A DNA stretch of 64,000 bases, from contig NZ_KB976987.1 of NCBI RefSeq assembly GCF_000399685.1, positions 3,205,943-3,269,942 of the forward strand, in the 5' to 3' direction. Made by a program: the position numbers and the translations under genes. The DNA is from Acinetobacter pittii ANC 4050 (GTDB taxonomy: Bacteria > Pseudomonadota > Gammaproteobacteria > Pseudomonadales > Moraxellaceae). Positions 39,450 to 49,107 of this stretch are shown here, one piece after another (position 1 is the first letter of the stretch; every line of letters begins with the position of its first letter). The notes under the pieces were generated by a model, which did no database searches, had not been told where the DNA came from, and saw only the letters and a program-made list of their open reading frames with translations.

Positions 39450-39657
39450 GGGTAAAACTCTAGAGTAATATATGTTATAAAGTTATTAAGACTTAAGTTA
39501 TTAATTTTAATGTATTTTTAACAGATAAATCAATAATATTATATTTGTTTTTCATCAATAAGATAATAAAAATCAATGTGTTTGAGCCTTTTTGTTTGAG
39601 TATGGCAAGCTATGCTAAAATAATTGACTGTTTATCTGCTTTTATGGGAACACTCAC

Positions 39658-40753
39658 GTGGAAATTAATCCTTATCTAAACCAATTGAAAGACTTAACTG
39701 ATCGTAGCCAAACACTACGGGGGTATCTTTGACTACGATCTGAAAAAAGAACGTTTAGAAGAAGTTTTACGTGAGTTAGAAGATCCTGCGATCTGGAACG
39801 ATCAAAGCCGTGCTCAGGCAATGGCGAAAGAAAAGGGCGAACTAGAAAACGTTATTAATGTATTGGATGGCTTATCTACACAGCTTGACGATGCAAAAGC
39901 GATGTTGGATTTGGCTGTAGAAGCTGACGATGAAAGCTTGCTTGAGGATGTTCAATCAGAGCTTGGTGCGGCTGAAGATGAACTGGCTAAACTTGAATTC
40001 CGTCGTATGTTTAGCAACCCTATGGATCCGAATCCTTGTTATGTAGAGATTCAATCAGGTTCAGGTGGTACCGAAGCACAAGATTGGGCATCTATGCTAT
40101 TACGTATGTATATGCGTTGGATTGAACGTCATGGCTTTAAAGCAGAACTTATGGAAGTGTCTGATGGCGATGTCGCTGGTATTAAATCAGCAACGATTCG
40201 TGTTGAAGGTGAATATGCCTACGGTTGGTTACGCACAGAGTCAGGCGTACACCGTTTAGTCCGTAAATCACCATTTGATAGTGGTAACCGCCGTCATACT
40301 TCATTCTCTGCGGTATTTATTTCACCAGAAGTTGATGACAATATTGAAATTGATATTAATCCTTCTGATGTTCGTACTGATACGTACCGTGCATCGGGTG
40401 CAGGTGGTCAGCATATTAACAAAACCGACTCTGCTGTACGTTTGACTCACATTCCAACAGGTATTGTGGTGGCATGTCAGAACCAACGTTCGCAACATGC
40501 TAACCGTGACCACGCATGGAAACAGTTACGTGCGCGTTTGTATGAATTAGAAATGCAAAAACGTAATGAAGCGGCTCAAGCTCTAGAAGACTCAAAGTCT
40601 GATATTGGTTGGGGAAGCCAAATTCGTTCATATGTATTAGATGATTCTCGTATTAAAGATTTACGCACAGGTGTAGAAAACTCTAATACAGGTGCTGTTC
40701 TTGATGGTGACCTTGATCGTTTTATCGAAGCGAGTTTAAAGCAAGGTTTATAA
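39658..40753 (+). CDS. prfB: peptide chain release factor 2, with programmed +1 frameshift
   Basis: 364 residues if the +1 shift is used: 24 codons from GTG 39658 ([18 protein letters not shown]...), then a shift at CTT-TGA and 340 residues from GAC 39731. RF2 recognises UGA and UAA. The SPF anticodon-like tripeptide (RKSPFDSG) and GGQ ([11 protein letters not shown]) are intact. The start GTG has GGGAA nine bases upstream. Reading only one frame would wrongly split or truncate the gene (the open frame alone gives a start at 39821). Confidence 0.95.
39718..39732 (+). other. prfB: programmed +1 ribosomal frameshift site of prfB
   Basis: CGGGGGTATCTTTGA: an SD-like GGGGG, then CTT followed by in-frame TGA (39730-39732). 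At low RF2 the ribosome slips from CTT to TTT and continues as GAC-TAC-GAT. E. coli has AGGGGGTATCTTTGA, one base different. Confidence 0.95.
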
Positions 40754-40870
40754 GAGTCTGCTGAACTTTTGGTTTAAATACAGTTCATCTATGAATATGT
40801 AGAACTCTTGGATTTTTAGCGATTAAAACGGCAAAGCAGTTCAGTCTTCGAATGTTAATCGAAAAAATAC

Positions 40871-40927
40871 GATATGAATATCGGAAAAAATAGATATGAA
40901 TATCGAAAAAATGCGATATTATATTTT
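40871..40927 (+). promoter_or_regulatory. triple 22-bp-spaced operator candidate upstream of the ArsR gene
   Basis: GATATGAATATC occurs at 40871-40882 and again at 40893-40904; a third, degraded copy GATATTATATTT begins at 40915. The period is exactly 22 bp, two turns of DNA, so all copies face one side. A perfect 16-bp palindrome GAACAAAGCTTTGTTC follows at 40937-40952. These are probable sites for the regulator encoded next. Confidence 0.6.
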
Positions 40928-40974
40928 CGAAATGCTGAACAAAGCTTTGTTCGTTTAAAAGACGTGTTGAGCCT

Positions 40975-41277
40975 ATGGATATTGATGCAATTAGCAAAGC
41001 CCTTTCCAATCCTCTTCGTCGGCAAATTTTGCAATGGTTAAAAGAACCTGATCATTATTTACCGATTGAAGAATGTGGTGGTAGTTTTGAGAAGGGTGTT
41101 TGCGCAGGTCATATTGAACGTTTGGGTAAAGTAGCTCAGTCTACGATGTCTAATCATTTGTCTGTATTACAACAGGCGGGGCTTATTCAGGTCCAAAAAT
41201 ATGGTCAATGGTCTTATTTTTCACGTAACGAAGCTTTGATTCAGCAATATATCGAACATTTAAAACAAACACTTTAA
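40975..41277 (+). CDS. ArsR-family winged-helix transcriptional regulator
   Basis: 100 residues. The ArsR/SmtB winged helix is clear: ISKALSNPLRRQILQWL at the N terminus and the recognition helix region VAQSTMSNHLSVLQQAGLIQVQKYGQW. The usual metal motif ELCVCDL is absent; instead Cys34 and Cys43 (EECGGSFEKGVCAGH) lie in an insert before the recognition helix. They could sense electrophiles or thiols, which fits the reductase gene 28 bp downstream. Autoregulation through the upstream repeats is likely. Confidence 0.85.
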   Translation: MDIDAISKALSNPLRRQILQWLKEPDHYLPIEECGGSFEKGVCAGHIERLGKVAQSTMSNHLSVLQQAGLIQVQKYGQWSYFSRNEALIQQYIEHLKQTL

Positions 41278-41305
41278 ATTATTAAAAGTGTAAGTCGAGG
41301 CGATT

Positions 41306-42364
41306 ATGGCTGAACTCAATACTCCTTTAACGATTGGTGATTTTGAAATCAAGAATCGATTGGTCATGGCTCCATTAACGCGTGCGCGTAGTGGTGAAAG
41401 CCGAGTACCTAATGATTTAATGGTTGAATACTATCAACAACGTGCAAATGCTGGTCTAATTTTGACTGAAGCAACAGTAATTGGTTCAAAAACTGTGGGT
41501 TATGCAGATACCCCGGGGTTATGGTCAGAAGAGCAAGCACAAGCTTGGAATAAAATTATTGAGGCAGTTCATGCTCAAGGTTCCAAAATTGTAGTTCAAC
41601 TTTGGCATGTAGGCCGTATTTCGCATCCTGAGCTTTTAGATGGTGATATTCCTGTTGCACCAAGTGCGATTCAACCTGCGGGTGAAGTGAGCCTATTACG
41701 CCCTAAACGCCCGTATGTAAAACCGCGTGCGCTTTCATTAGAAGAAGTGAAAGAGGTGGTCGCTCAATATAAACATTCAGCAGAATTAGCTAAAGCAGCT
41801 GGTTTTGATGGTGTTGAGTTACACGCTGCAAATGGTTACTTAATTGACCAGTTCCTTCAAAGTAATACCAACCAACGTGATGACGAATACGGTGGTCCTG
41901 TTGAAAACCGTGCACGTTTATTATTAGAAGTGGTTGATGCATTTATTGAAGTGTGGGGCGCTGGCCGAGTAGGTGTACATATTGCACCACGTGGTGATTC
42001 ACACGATATGGGTGATGAAAACCCGTTAGCAACGTTTGGCTATGTGGTTGAACAGCTTAACCAACGTAATGTAGCTTTCATTTTCTCTCGTGAATATGAA
42101 GCTGCTGACAGTATTAGTCCTAAACTCCGCGAAAAATTTAATGGTGTATGGATTGCCAATGAGAACCTAACACCAGAGTCAGCAAAACGTATCTTGCGTG
42201 AAGGTCAGGCAGATGCTGTATCTTTTGGTAAGGCATATATTGCTAACCCCGATCTTTTACAGCGTTTAGAACAAGGCTTACCATTAAACGAACTTCAACC
42301 AACAACTTTATATGCGAAAGGTGCTGAAGGTTATACAGACTATCCAACGCTAGAAGCTTCATAA
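41306..42364 (+). CDS. Old Yellow Enzyme-family alkene reductase (NemA/XenB-like)
   Basis: 352 residues. An FMN TIM-barrel ene-reductase: APLTRARS at the N terminus, VQLWHVGRISHP, the substrate His-Asn pair in ELHAANGYLIDQFLQ and RDDEYGG. Members reduce activated alkenes, nitro compounds and electrophiles such as N-ethylmaleimide with NADPH. It is cotranscribed with the ArsR-type gene (28 bp gap; ribosome site GAGG), suggesting induction by a reactive electrophile. A terminator follows at 42430. Confidence 0.92.
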   Translation: MAELNTPLTIGDFEIKNRLVMAPLTRARSGESRVPNDLMVEYYQQRANAGLILTEATVIGSKTVGYADTPGLWSEEQAQAWNKIIEAVHAQGSKIVVQLWHVGRISHPELLDGDIPVAPSAIQPAGEVSLLRPKRPYVKPRALSLEEVKEVVAQYKHSAELAKAAGFDGVELHAANGYLIDQFLQSNTNQRDDEYGGPVENRARLLLEVVDAFIEVWGAGRVGVHIAPRGDSHDMGDENPLATFGYVVEQLNQRNVAFIFSREYEAADSISPKLREKFNGVWIANENLTPESAKRILREGQADAVSFGKAYIANPDLLQRLEQGLPLNELQPTTLYAKGAEGYTDYPTLEAS

Positions 42365-42429
42365 GATTCTTTGAAATGTTGTTTTGCTGACTTCGTCCAT
42401 TTCTGAATTCAGTAAATCACTTTTCTTGT

Positions 42430-42468
42430 AATGGTAGAGTTTAGGTATCGAAACTCTGCCATTTTTTC
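42430..42468 (+). terminator. terminator after the ene-reductase gene
   Basis: AATGGTAGAGTTT-AGGTATCG-AAACTCTGCCATT followed by TTTT. Confidence 0.85.
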
Positions 42469-42522
42469 TATCTATGTTATATTTTCCCCAGTTTAAAACT
42501 TTGATGATTTGAGGCAAACCGC

Positions 42523-43815
42523 TTGGCGACCCCTTTTTGGTACAACACCGCACTCCATTTATTAAAACCTTTTTACCACTGGCGGATAAAAAAACGTGCA
42601 GAAAGCCAGGAACTATATCATCAGGAATGTCTGGAAAGATTTGGGCCGTTTGAAACTCCGAAAAATGTGAGAGCAATTTGGTTCCATGCTGTTTCGGTTG
42701 GAGAAACCAATGCTGCACAGCCTTTAATCGAGCATTATCTTAAACTTGGCCAGCCTGTATTAGTGACCAACACAACGAAAACAGGGCAGGCACGTGCCAA
42801 ATCATTATTTTTGAAAGTGCCTTATTTAGATTTATTTCAAGCAGTTTATTTGCCCGTTGACCAAAAACATCTTTTAAAACAATTTTTTGAGTTGTATCAG
42901 CCAAAACTTTTAGCATTGGTTGAAACTGAGCTTTGGCCAAATTTAATTGATCAAGCCAAACTACAACAGGTTCCTTGTTTGTTATTAAATGCGCGATTGT
43001 CAGAAAAATCAGCTAAAGGTTATAGCCGCATTTCAGGTCTAACAGCAGGAATGCTGAAACAAATTGACTGGGTATTGGCACAAGATAATGCGACTCGCCA
43101 ACGCTATGTCGAGCTTGGCTTAGATCAACAAAAAAGTCAGGTGGTTGGAAATATTAAATTTGATATTCATGCGCCCGAAGCTTTTATAAATCAGGCTGAG
43201 CAACTACAACAACAATGGTATTTGGGACAGCGTAAAGTCCTGACAATTGCCAGTACACATGCGCCCGAAGAACAACAAATTTTAGAAGCGCTTGCACCTT
43301 ATTTAAAATCAGATCCAGATTTAGTTTGTATTGTCGTACCTCGACATCCTGAACGTTTCGATGAGGTCTTTGAAATTTCCAAAAACTTAGATCTAGTCAC
43401 TCATCGTAGAAGTATGAATCATAGTATTCATGCCAGTACACAAGTTTATCTAGCGGATAGCATGGGTGAGCTTTGGTTATGGTACGCCTTAAGTCAGGCG
43501 TGTTTCGTGGGTGGATCGCTTAATGAACCGGGTGGCGGGCATAATATTTTAGAGCCTATGGTTTTAAATGTGCCGACCGTAATCGGGCCTCGTTACTTTA
43601 ATTTCCAAACTATTGTTGATGAATTCATTGATGAAAATGGAGTGCTCATTGCCCAAGATGCTGAGCAAGTCGTAGCAATCTGGATGGCATGTTTAGCTGA
43701 ACCTGATCAGACTCAACAAATGGTTGAGCAGGCGCATAAAGTCTTGCAGCGTAACCAAGGTTCATTACAGAAACATATTGGCGTAATTAATCGGTATTTG
43801 GCCGAAAAATCATGA
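42523..43815 (+). CDS. waaA: 3-deoxy-D-manno-octulosonic acid transferase
   Basis: 430 residues from a TTG start at 42523, chosen because GAGG (42511-42514) is eight bases upstream and MATPFWYNTALHLL matches the expected membrane-proximal N terminus. It transfers Kdo from CMP-Kdo to lipid IVA on the inner membrane. Motifs: HAVSVGETNAAQPLI, ETELWPNLI, SEKSAKGY and GGSLNEPGGGHNILEP. The stop overlaps the rsmE ATG (ATGA), so they are coupled. Confidence 0.93.
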   Translation: MATPFWYNTALHLLKPFYHWRIKKRAESQELYHQECLERFGPFETPKNVRAIWFHAVSVGETNAAQPLIEHYLKLGQPVLVTNTTKTGQARAKSLFLKVPYLDLFQAVYLPVDQKHLLKQFFELYQPKLLALVETELWPNLIDQAKLQQVPCLLLNARLSEKSAKGYSRISGLTAGMLKQIDWVLAQDNATRQRYVELGLDQQKSQVVGNIKFDIHAPEAFINQAEQLQQQWYLGQRKVLTIASTHAPEEQQILEALAPYLKSDPDLVCIVVPRHPERFDEVFEISKNLDLVTHRRSMNHSIHASTQVYLADSMGELWLWYALSQACFVGGSLNEPGGGHNILEPMVLNVPTVIGPRYFNFQTIVDEFIDENGVLIAQDAEQVVAIWMACLAEPDQTQQMVEQAHKVLQRNQGSLQKHIGVINRYLAEKS

Positions 43816-44519
43816 ATATCGTTTTGCTAGAACCTGAAGATGTTCAGTCAGAGTTATGGTCAATCCGTTCAAAGCGCCAATTACAGCATTTACGTGAACA
43901 TCTTGAGATTACGGTTGGCCAAAATTTAAAAGTTGGTATTCGTAATGGTGCTCGTTATATCACTGAAATTGTTTCGATTAATGAGCATGAAGTTTGTATA
44001 CGTCCTATTAATGCAGAAGCTATACCTGCAAAACTTCCGGTTCATTTAATCGTAGCTTTACCAAGGCCCAAAGTTTTACGCCGTTTAATTATGGACAGTG
44101 TGACTTTAGGGGTTGAAAGAATTAGTTTGATTCATAGCTATCGCGTAGATAAAAGCTATTGGCAAACACCATTTTTACAACAAATCGATAACTATGTAAC
44201 TTTAGGCCTTGAGCAAGCAGGCGATACGATTGTTCCTGAAATTCAACTATACAAACGCTTTAAACCTTTTGTTGAAGATGTTTTGCCAAGCTTAATTTCA
44301 AAGGAAAGCCCCGCTTATGTGGCTCACCCTTATGCCGAGCAGAGCATGCCAGTGAATATTCCACATGCGTGTAGCGTAATCGTGGGACCTGAAGGTGGCT
44401 TTATTCCCTATGAAGTTGATTTGCTCACAAAAAACGGCTGCCAAGCTGTGAGCTTAGGCAACCGTATTTTAAGAACTGAAACGTCTATTTCTTATATTTT
44501 AGGTCGTCTATTTACTTGA
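43812..44519 (+). CDS. rsmE: 16S rRNA m3U1498 methyltransferase
   Basis: 235 residues. A SPOUT-fold methyltransferase acting on U1498 of the assembled 30S subunit with SAM. A PUA-like N-terminal domain is followed by the trefoil knot: LIVALPRPKVLRRLIMDSVTLGV, IVGPEGGFIPYEVDLL and LGNRILRTETSI. The ATG overlaps the waaA stop by four bases. Its 3' end overlaps the convergent mscS-type gene by 12 bp. Confidence 0.94.
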   Translation: MNIVLLEPEDVQSELWSIRSKRQLQHLREHLEITVGQNLKVGIRNGARYITEIVSINEHEVCIRPINAEAIPAKLPVHLIVALPRPKVLRRLIMDSVTLGVERISLIHSYRVDKSYWQTPFLQQIDNYVTLGLEQAGDTIVPEIQLYKRFKPFVEDVLPSLISKESPAYVAHPYAEQSMPVNIPHACSVIVGPEGGFIPYEVDLLTKNGCQAVSLGNRILRTETSISYILGRLFT

Positions 44520-45479
44520 TGTTTCAGGATTTAATGGTGGCTGGTTTGAAGCCATTTTTAATTCCTGAATTGGGTAAGGAATATTAATGTCGTTGTCATT
44601 GAAAGCTTGTTTTACTTGAGCTTGAATTGTACTGATAGATGACGACATATCTGTTTCAGTGGTATCAACCCACCAACGTACAGTCAGGTTAACCGAGAAA
44701 TCCGCCAAAGCTGTAACGTTAACCGAGAAAGCCGGTTGACTGAGTACATTTCGGTCATTATTAAGAATATCTAAAATGATCTGCTTGGCTTTTTGTTCGT
44801 CGTCATCATATCCAATTCCGACTACAAACTCGCAGCGTCGTTGTTGATAAGCTGTATTTACAGTTAATGCACTCGTATAAACAGTGGCGTTTGGAATAAC
44901 GATACGGCGCCCATCTGGTGAGCGTAAGAATGTTGCACGAATTTGAATATCTTCAACAGTTCCTTCAAGTGAATTCACCACGATTGAATCGCCGATACGG
45001 AATGGTTCACTTAATAAAATCAAAATACCTGAGAGCAGGTTTTGAAAAATATCTTTAAATGCGAAACCAATTGCAACCGAACCAATCCCAAGTGCACTCA
45101 TGAGTTGTCCCGGCGTAAACCCTGGAATCATGATGACGAGTGCAATTAAAAATCCAAAAAATAAAATTGTTGTGCTACCGACACGGTTTAAAACAAGAAC
45201 CAGATTTTGGCGCGTGTAAGAGCGATTTTCTAAGGTTTTACGAACAAAGAATTTAAATAATTTGGTGAGTAGCCAAAAAATAACGAAGACGATAATCGCA
45301 ATACAAATATAAGGCACACGCTCCCAGAAGCTATCCACGATTTTATCAATGGTGGTATAGGCATCATGATACTTTTCAGTATGGGCTAAAACCGTTTGTG
45401 TGGTTTTAGTACCTGCTTCTTGCAAAAGTTCGCCTGTATTTTTTGCAACATCCGTTAAGGAGTTTTGTTCATCAGCCAC
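44508..45479 (-). CDS. MscS-family mechanosensitive ion channel
   Basis: 323 residues. An N-terminal soluble helix of about 50 residues precedes three transmembrane segments. The pore helix TM3 has the small-residue pattern SALGIGSVAIGFAFKDIFQN, and the MscS beta domain follows (FRIGDSIVV, GTVEDIQIRAT, IPNATV). It releases solutes on hypo-osmotic shock. Similar in size to E. coli MscS (286). Its 5' region holds a long dyad (45525-45562) with TATAAT-like sequences. Confidence 0.92.
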   Translation of the reverse strand: MADEQNSLTDVAKNTGELLQEAGTKTTQTVLAHTEKYHDAYTTIDKIVDSFWERVPYICIAIIVFVIFWLLTKLFKFFVRKTLENRSYTRQNLVLVLNRVGSTTILFFGFLIALVIMIPGFTPGQLMSALGIGSVAIGFAFKDIFQNLLSGILILLSEPFRIGDSIVVNSLEGTVEDIQIRATFLRSPDGRRIVIPNATVYTSALTVNTAYQQRRCEFVVGIGYDDDEQKAKQIILDILNNDRNVLSQPAFSVNVTALADFSVNLTVRWWVDTTETDMSSSISTIQAQVKQAFNDNDINIPYPIQELKMASNQPPLNPETSSK

Positions 45480-45524
45480 GACAAGTCTCTATTTAAAAAA
45501 ATGATGAAAGCGATGATCGGCTTT

Positions 45525-45562
45525 CATTATAGTAGGAGATAAAATGTGCGCCTACTATAATG
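45525..45562. repeat. 12-bp-arm dyad upstream of the MscS-type gene
   Basis: CATTATAGTAGG (45525-45536) and CCTACTATAATG (45551-45562), perfect arms with a 14-nt spacer. The minus-strand copy reads TATAAT at 45531-45526, a possible -10 for the channel gene 47 bp downstream. There is no U-tract, so an operator or promoter dyad is more likely than a terminator. Confidence 0.45.
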
Positions 45563-45592
45563 AGTTCATCTAAATAATAAAGTGTTTTTTAA

Positions 45593-46168
45593 TTAAAAGT
45601 ATTCCGTTCCTTTTTGTAAGATTTGTGACGGAGTTTCTATAGTATCGGTACCAGAGAAGTAGTAAAAAAAGCCTGCGGTAGAAATAAGGCTAATTAAAAT
45701 AGCCAATAAAATAAACCAAGCCATAAGTTTTTCTATAAATGTAGATGGTCGAGCTGGACCATATTCGTTGGGACCCGCTGTACCTGATGCAAGCAGTAAA
45801 TAAATCATAAAAAAGAACTGAACAACTGGAATGAATAATAGCAAACCCATCCAGCCACTTTTATTTAGATCGTGCAAACGTCGAACAACGAGAACAATAT
45901 TTAAGTAAATCAGAAATATCCAAAAAGCCCAGACGATCAAGGCACTAACACCAGAAAGAGAGCTATAAAACTCAAAATTAAATAGATTGCTTGAAAGCTG
46001 AAAACTTCCAAGAAATGAAGCCAAAATGAAATAGCCCACGAGAGTGACTAAATAAATCAGCCCATAACCGCCTAAATAGCTCATGCGATTAAAGCGCCCA
46101 TGAATTGAAAACGGACTATCTTTTAAAGGGAGTTGCGGTGGGCGTGAAGAGCTAGTTTGGGCAAACAT
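45593..46168 (-). CDS. DUF805 family membrane protein
   Basis: 191 residues. The N-terminal SIHGRFNRMSYLGGYG and the central VVRRLHDLNKSGWMGLL are DUF805 hallmarks (arginine-rich RxxR..Y and RRLHD). Four transmembrane helices at about 32-52, 76-96, 105-128 and 148-170. Function unknown. The C-terminal tail is probably periplasmic. It is upstream of the mscS-type gene on the same strand but separated from it by 113 bp. Confidence 0.85.
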   Translation of the reverse strand: MFAQTSSSRPPQLPLKDSPFSIHGRFNRMSYLGGYGLIYLVTLVGYFILASFLGSFQLSSNLFNFEFYSSLSGVSALIVWAFWIFLIYLNIVLVVRRLHDLNKSGWMGLLLFIPVVQFFFMIYLLLASGTAGPNEYGPARPSTFIEKLMAWFILLAILISLISTAGFFYYFSGTDTIETPSQILQKGTEYF

Positions 46169-46340
46169 ATTATTTTATTCCTAGGTTGCATATGAGAGAC
46201 AAAATAATCTTTGTTGATGATCAAAACCATCAAATCTTGAAAAAATTATAAAAGTAAAAGCTATAGACAAATGTTTTAAATCAACTTAATTTTATAAAAA
46301 TGTTCATAATTTCGTATGCTTGAGTAAGTGGTTAATATGT

Positions 46341-46350
46341 GACCAAAGTC
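46341..46350 (+). promoter_or_regulatory. decamer shared with the actP operon, candidate CrbR site of acs
   Basis: GACCAAAGTC, ending 112 bp before the acs ATG. The identical decamer lies at 57312-57321, 96 bp before the DUF485-actP operon. Both genes are known CrbR/ErdR targets in other gammaproteobacteria. Confidence 0.45.
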
Positions 46351-46462
46351 GCATTGTCTAGGCTTTGAAACAGTCATCATACTGAAAAGACATACAAATA
46401 AGATCCAGTAAAATAATAGCCACAGTCTCGAGATGGGATGCACAAGATCAAGGAAGTTGCGT

Positions 46463-48412
46463 ATGAATGAGATCTATCCAGTACCAGAGGAATTTAAAAA
46501 GACAGCTCGTACTGTTGAAGCAGACTACTTTAAACGTTATCAACACTCTATCGAGAACCCAGATGAATTCTGGGCAGAGCAAGCTAAAATTGTCGATTGG
46601 ATAAAGCCATTTACCCAAGTTAAAAATACGAGTTTTGACAAAGACAATTTCAAAATTGAATGGTTTGCTGATGGTGAGTTGAACGTATCAGCAAACTGCC
46701 TAGACAGGCATCTTAAAGAACATCCACATAAACCTGCAATTATTTGGGAAGGTGACCATCCTTCTCGTCATAAAATCGTTTCTTATAAAGAATTACACGA
46801 CGAAGTCTGCCGCTTTGCTAACGTTTTGAAGAAATATGGCATTGGTAAAGGCGACCGTGTTGTACTGTATATGCCGATGGTCACTGAAGCTGCAATTGCC
46901 ATGTTAGCCTGTGCCCGTATTGGTGCTGTTCACTGTGTCGTGTTTGGTGGTTTCTCGCCAGATTCTTTAGCAAGTCGGATTGAAGACAGCCAAGCTAAAT
47001 TGGTGATTACTGCAGATTCAAGTCTACGTGCCGGTAAACTCTTACCACTTAAAGAAAACGTCGATTTGGCTTTAGCATTGCCGGGCACAGAGTGCGTTGA
47101 AAATGTAGTTGTGGTTTACCGTAATGCCAACCCGATCGAAATGAAGCCGGGTCGTGATTTGTGGTATCACCTTATTATTATGGAGGTTGATGCAAACTGT
47201 CCTCCAGAACCGATGAAGGCAGAAGACCCATTATTCATTCTTTATACCTCAGGTTCGACTGGTAAACCTAAAGGTGTTTTGCATACGACTGGTGGTTATT
47301 TAGTTTATGTAGCCAGTACCTTTAAAGAAGTCTTCGATTTAAAACAAGATGATGTGTATTGGTGTACAGCCGATGTAGGCTGGATTACAGGTCACAGTTA
47401 TCTCATTTATGGACCACTGGCAAATGGTACTACAACCTTAATGTTTGAAGGGGTGCCTCAATACCCAACGTGGGCACGTCTTGGTCACGTAGTTGATAAG
47501 CACAAAGTCTCGATTTTATATACAGCGCCAACCGCAATTCGCGCAATGATGCGAGAAGGTGATTCGTTTGTACGTGAAAGTAACCGTAGCAGCTTGCGTT
47601 TACTCGGTTCAGTGGGTGAACCTATTAATCCTGAGGCTTGGAACTGGTATTACAATGTAGTTGGCGAAGGTCGCTGCCCGATTGTTGATACATGGTGGCA
47701 AACCGAAACAGGTGGTATTTTGATTGCGCCATTACCAGGTGCAACAGCCCTAAAACCGGGTTCTGCAACACGTCCTTTATTTGGAATTCAACCCGCCATT
47801 GTTGATGGTGAGGGTAATGAACTAGAAGGTGCGGTTGAAGGTAATCTGGTGATTAAAGATTCATGGCCGGGCCAGATGCGTACCATTTGGGGTGATCCGG
47901 ACCGCTTTATTGAAGCTTACTTCTCGACCTTTAAAAACACTTACTTTACGGGTGATGGTGCTCGCCGTGATGAAGATGGCTATTACTGGATCACAGGTCG
48001 TGTTGACGATGTCTTAAACGTTTCGGGACATCGTTTAGGTACGGCTGAAATTGAAAGTGCTTTGGTATCACATGAAGCCGTGGCCGAAGCTGCGGTAGTA
48101 GGAATGCCACATGATATTAAAGGGCAGGGTATTTGTACTTTTGTGACTTTGCAAGCAGGCGTTCCAGAGTCGGAAGAACTACGTAAAGAGTTAATTAGCT
48201 GGGTCCGTAAAGTGCTTGGGCCAGTAGCTTCACCTGACGCATTACACTGGGCACCAGCATTACCTAAAACGCGTTCGGGTAAAATCATGCGCCGTATTTT
48301 AAGAAAAATTGCAGCGAATGAATTAGATAGTTTAGGTGATACTTCTACCTTGGCTGAACCTGCTGTGGTAGATCAGTTAATCGCCACGGTTTATCCCGAT
48401 AGACAAAAATAA
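46463..48412 (+). CDS. acs: acetyl-CoA synthetase
   Basis: 649 residues from ATG 46463 ([11 protein letters not shown]), with AAGGA at 46450-46454; the longer in-frame start at 46433 is rejected. It activates acetate to acetyl-AMP and then acetyl-CoA. Motifs: [13 protein letters not shown] (A3), [31 protein letters not shown] and the acetylatable lysine in TRSGKIMRR. Control by the nearby CrbS/CrbR system is expected. A terminator follows. Confidence 0.97.
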   Translation: MNEIYPVPEEFKKTARTVEADYFKRYQHSIENPDEFWAEQAKIVDWIKPFTQVKNTSFDKDNFKIEWFADGELNVSANCLDRHLKEHPHKPAIIWEGDHPSRHKIVSYKELHDEVCRFANVLKKYGIGKGDRVVLYMPMVTEAAIAMLACARIGAVHCVVFGGFSPDSLASRIEDSQAKLVITADSSLRAGKLLPLKENVDLALALPGTECVENVVVVYRNANPIEMKPGRDLWYHLIIMEVDANCPPEPMKAEDPLFILYTSGSTGKPKGVLHTTGGYLVYVASTFKEVFDLKQDDVYWCTADVGWITGHSYLIYGPLANGTTTLMFEGVPQYPTWARLGHVVDKHKVSILYTAPTAIRAMMREGDSFVRESNRSSLRLLGSVGEPINPEAWNWYYNVVGEGRCPIVDTWWQTETGGILIAPLPGATALKPGSATRPLFGIQPAIVDGEGNELEGAVEGNLVIKDSWPGQMRTIWGDPDRFIEAYFSTFKNTYFTGDGARRDEDGYYWITGRVDDVLNVSGHRLGTAEIESALVSHEAVAEAAVVGMPHDIKGQGICTFVTLQAGVPESEELRKELISWVRKVLGPVASPDALHWAPALPKTRSGKIMRRILRKIAANELDSLGDTSTLAEPAVVDQLIATVYPDRQK

Positions 48413-48421
48413 CGTTTTAAT

Positions 48422-48448
48422 AAAAAAGCCCCGATAGGGGCTTTTTTA
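48422..48448. terminator. terminator between acs and the hydrolase gene
   Basis: AAAAAAGCCCC-GATA-GGGGCTTTTTT, usable from both strands. Confidence 0.92.
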
Positions 48449-48459
48449 TTGGGCTTTAT

Positions 48460-49002
48460 TTAAGACTTTCCTAAAAAGTCAGCAGTATTTTGTACATTTG
48501 CAAATGTACTCAGCGCAGTTAAAAAAGCGGTTTGTACGTCTTCAGCTTTTACAGTTTTTCCGTCATGGCTTAAATCGCGAGTTGCGGTTGCATCTGCAAT
48601 TAAGATCGGTTGATAGCCAAGTTCTTTGGCTGCACGTGTACCTGAATCAATACACATGTGTGTCATCATGCCTGTAATAACGAGTTGCTCAATTTGATGT
48701 GCTTTTAAAAGTTCATTTAAATTGGTTTCTAAAAAACTGTTTGGATAATGCTTTGTCACGATCAATGACTCATCGTGAGCACTAAGTTCAGGGTGAAGTA
48801 AAACACCGTTAGTATTTTCTTGAAAGAAGCTCGCTTGTGGTGGATTAATATGTTGTACGTAAATGATGGGCAAGTTTTTCTCGCTAAAATATTGTTCAAG
48901 TTGTTTTATTTTTTCTAGCGCTTGCTCTGGCCCAACCAATTCCATTTTGCCATTTTTAAAATAATCATTTTGTACATCGATAACTAATAATGCTTGTTTC
49001 AT
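48460..49002 (-). CDS. isochorismatase-family cysteine hydrolase
   Basis: 180 residues. The catalytic triad of the family is present: Asp9 in LLVIDVQNDYF, Lys84 in VTKHYPNSF and Cys117 in MMTHMCIDSGTRAA. Members hydrolyse amides such as nicotinamide, biuret or isochorismate-like ethers; the metal-binding His set of nicotinamidases is not evident, so the substrate is open. It is divergent from an Lrp/AsnC regulator 105 bp away, which may control it. Confidence 0.88.
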   Translation of the reverse strand: MKQALLVIDVQNDYFKNGKMELVGPEQALEKIKQLEQYFSEKNLPIIYVQHINPPQASFFQENTNGVLLHPELSAHDESLIVTKHYPNSFLETNLNELLKAHQIEQLVITGMMTHMCIDSGTRAAKELGYQPILIADATATRDLSHDGKTVKAEDVQTAFLTALSTFANVQNTADFLGKS

Positions 49003-49107
49003 GAGATTACTCTTGTTGATATGAGATACAACAAGATTATTCTCTGCTTGAAAAATCGGCTATAGTCAGATGAAAGCATTACCGCTCGTTTTCTTTCGCC
49101 ATGAAAA

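Noticed and set aside
39730..39732. In-frame TGA in prfB as a sign of a pseudogene
   Set aside because: The sequence around it is the standard RF2 autoregulatory +1 frameshift site and the frames join exactly.
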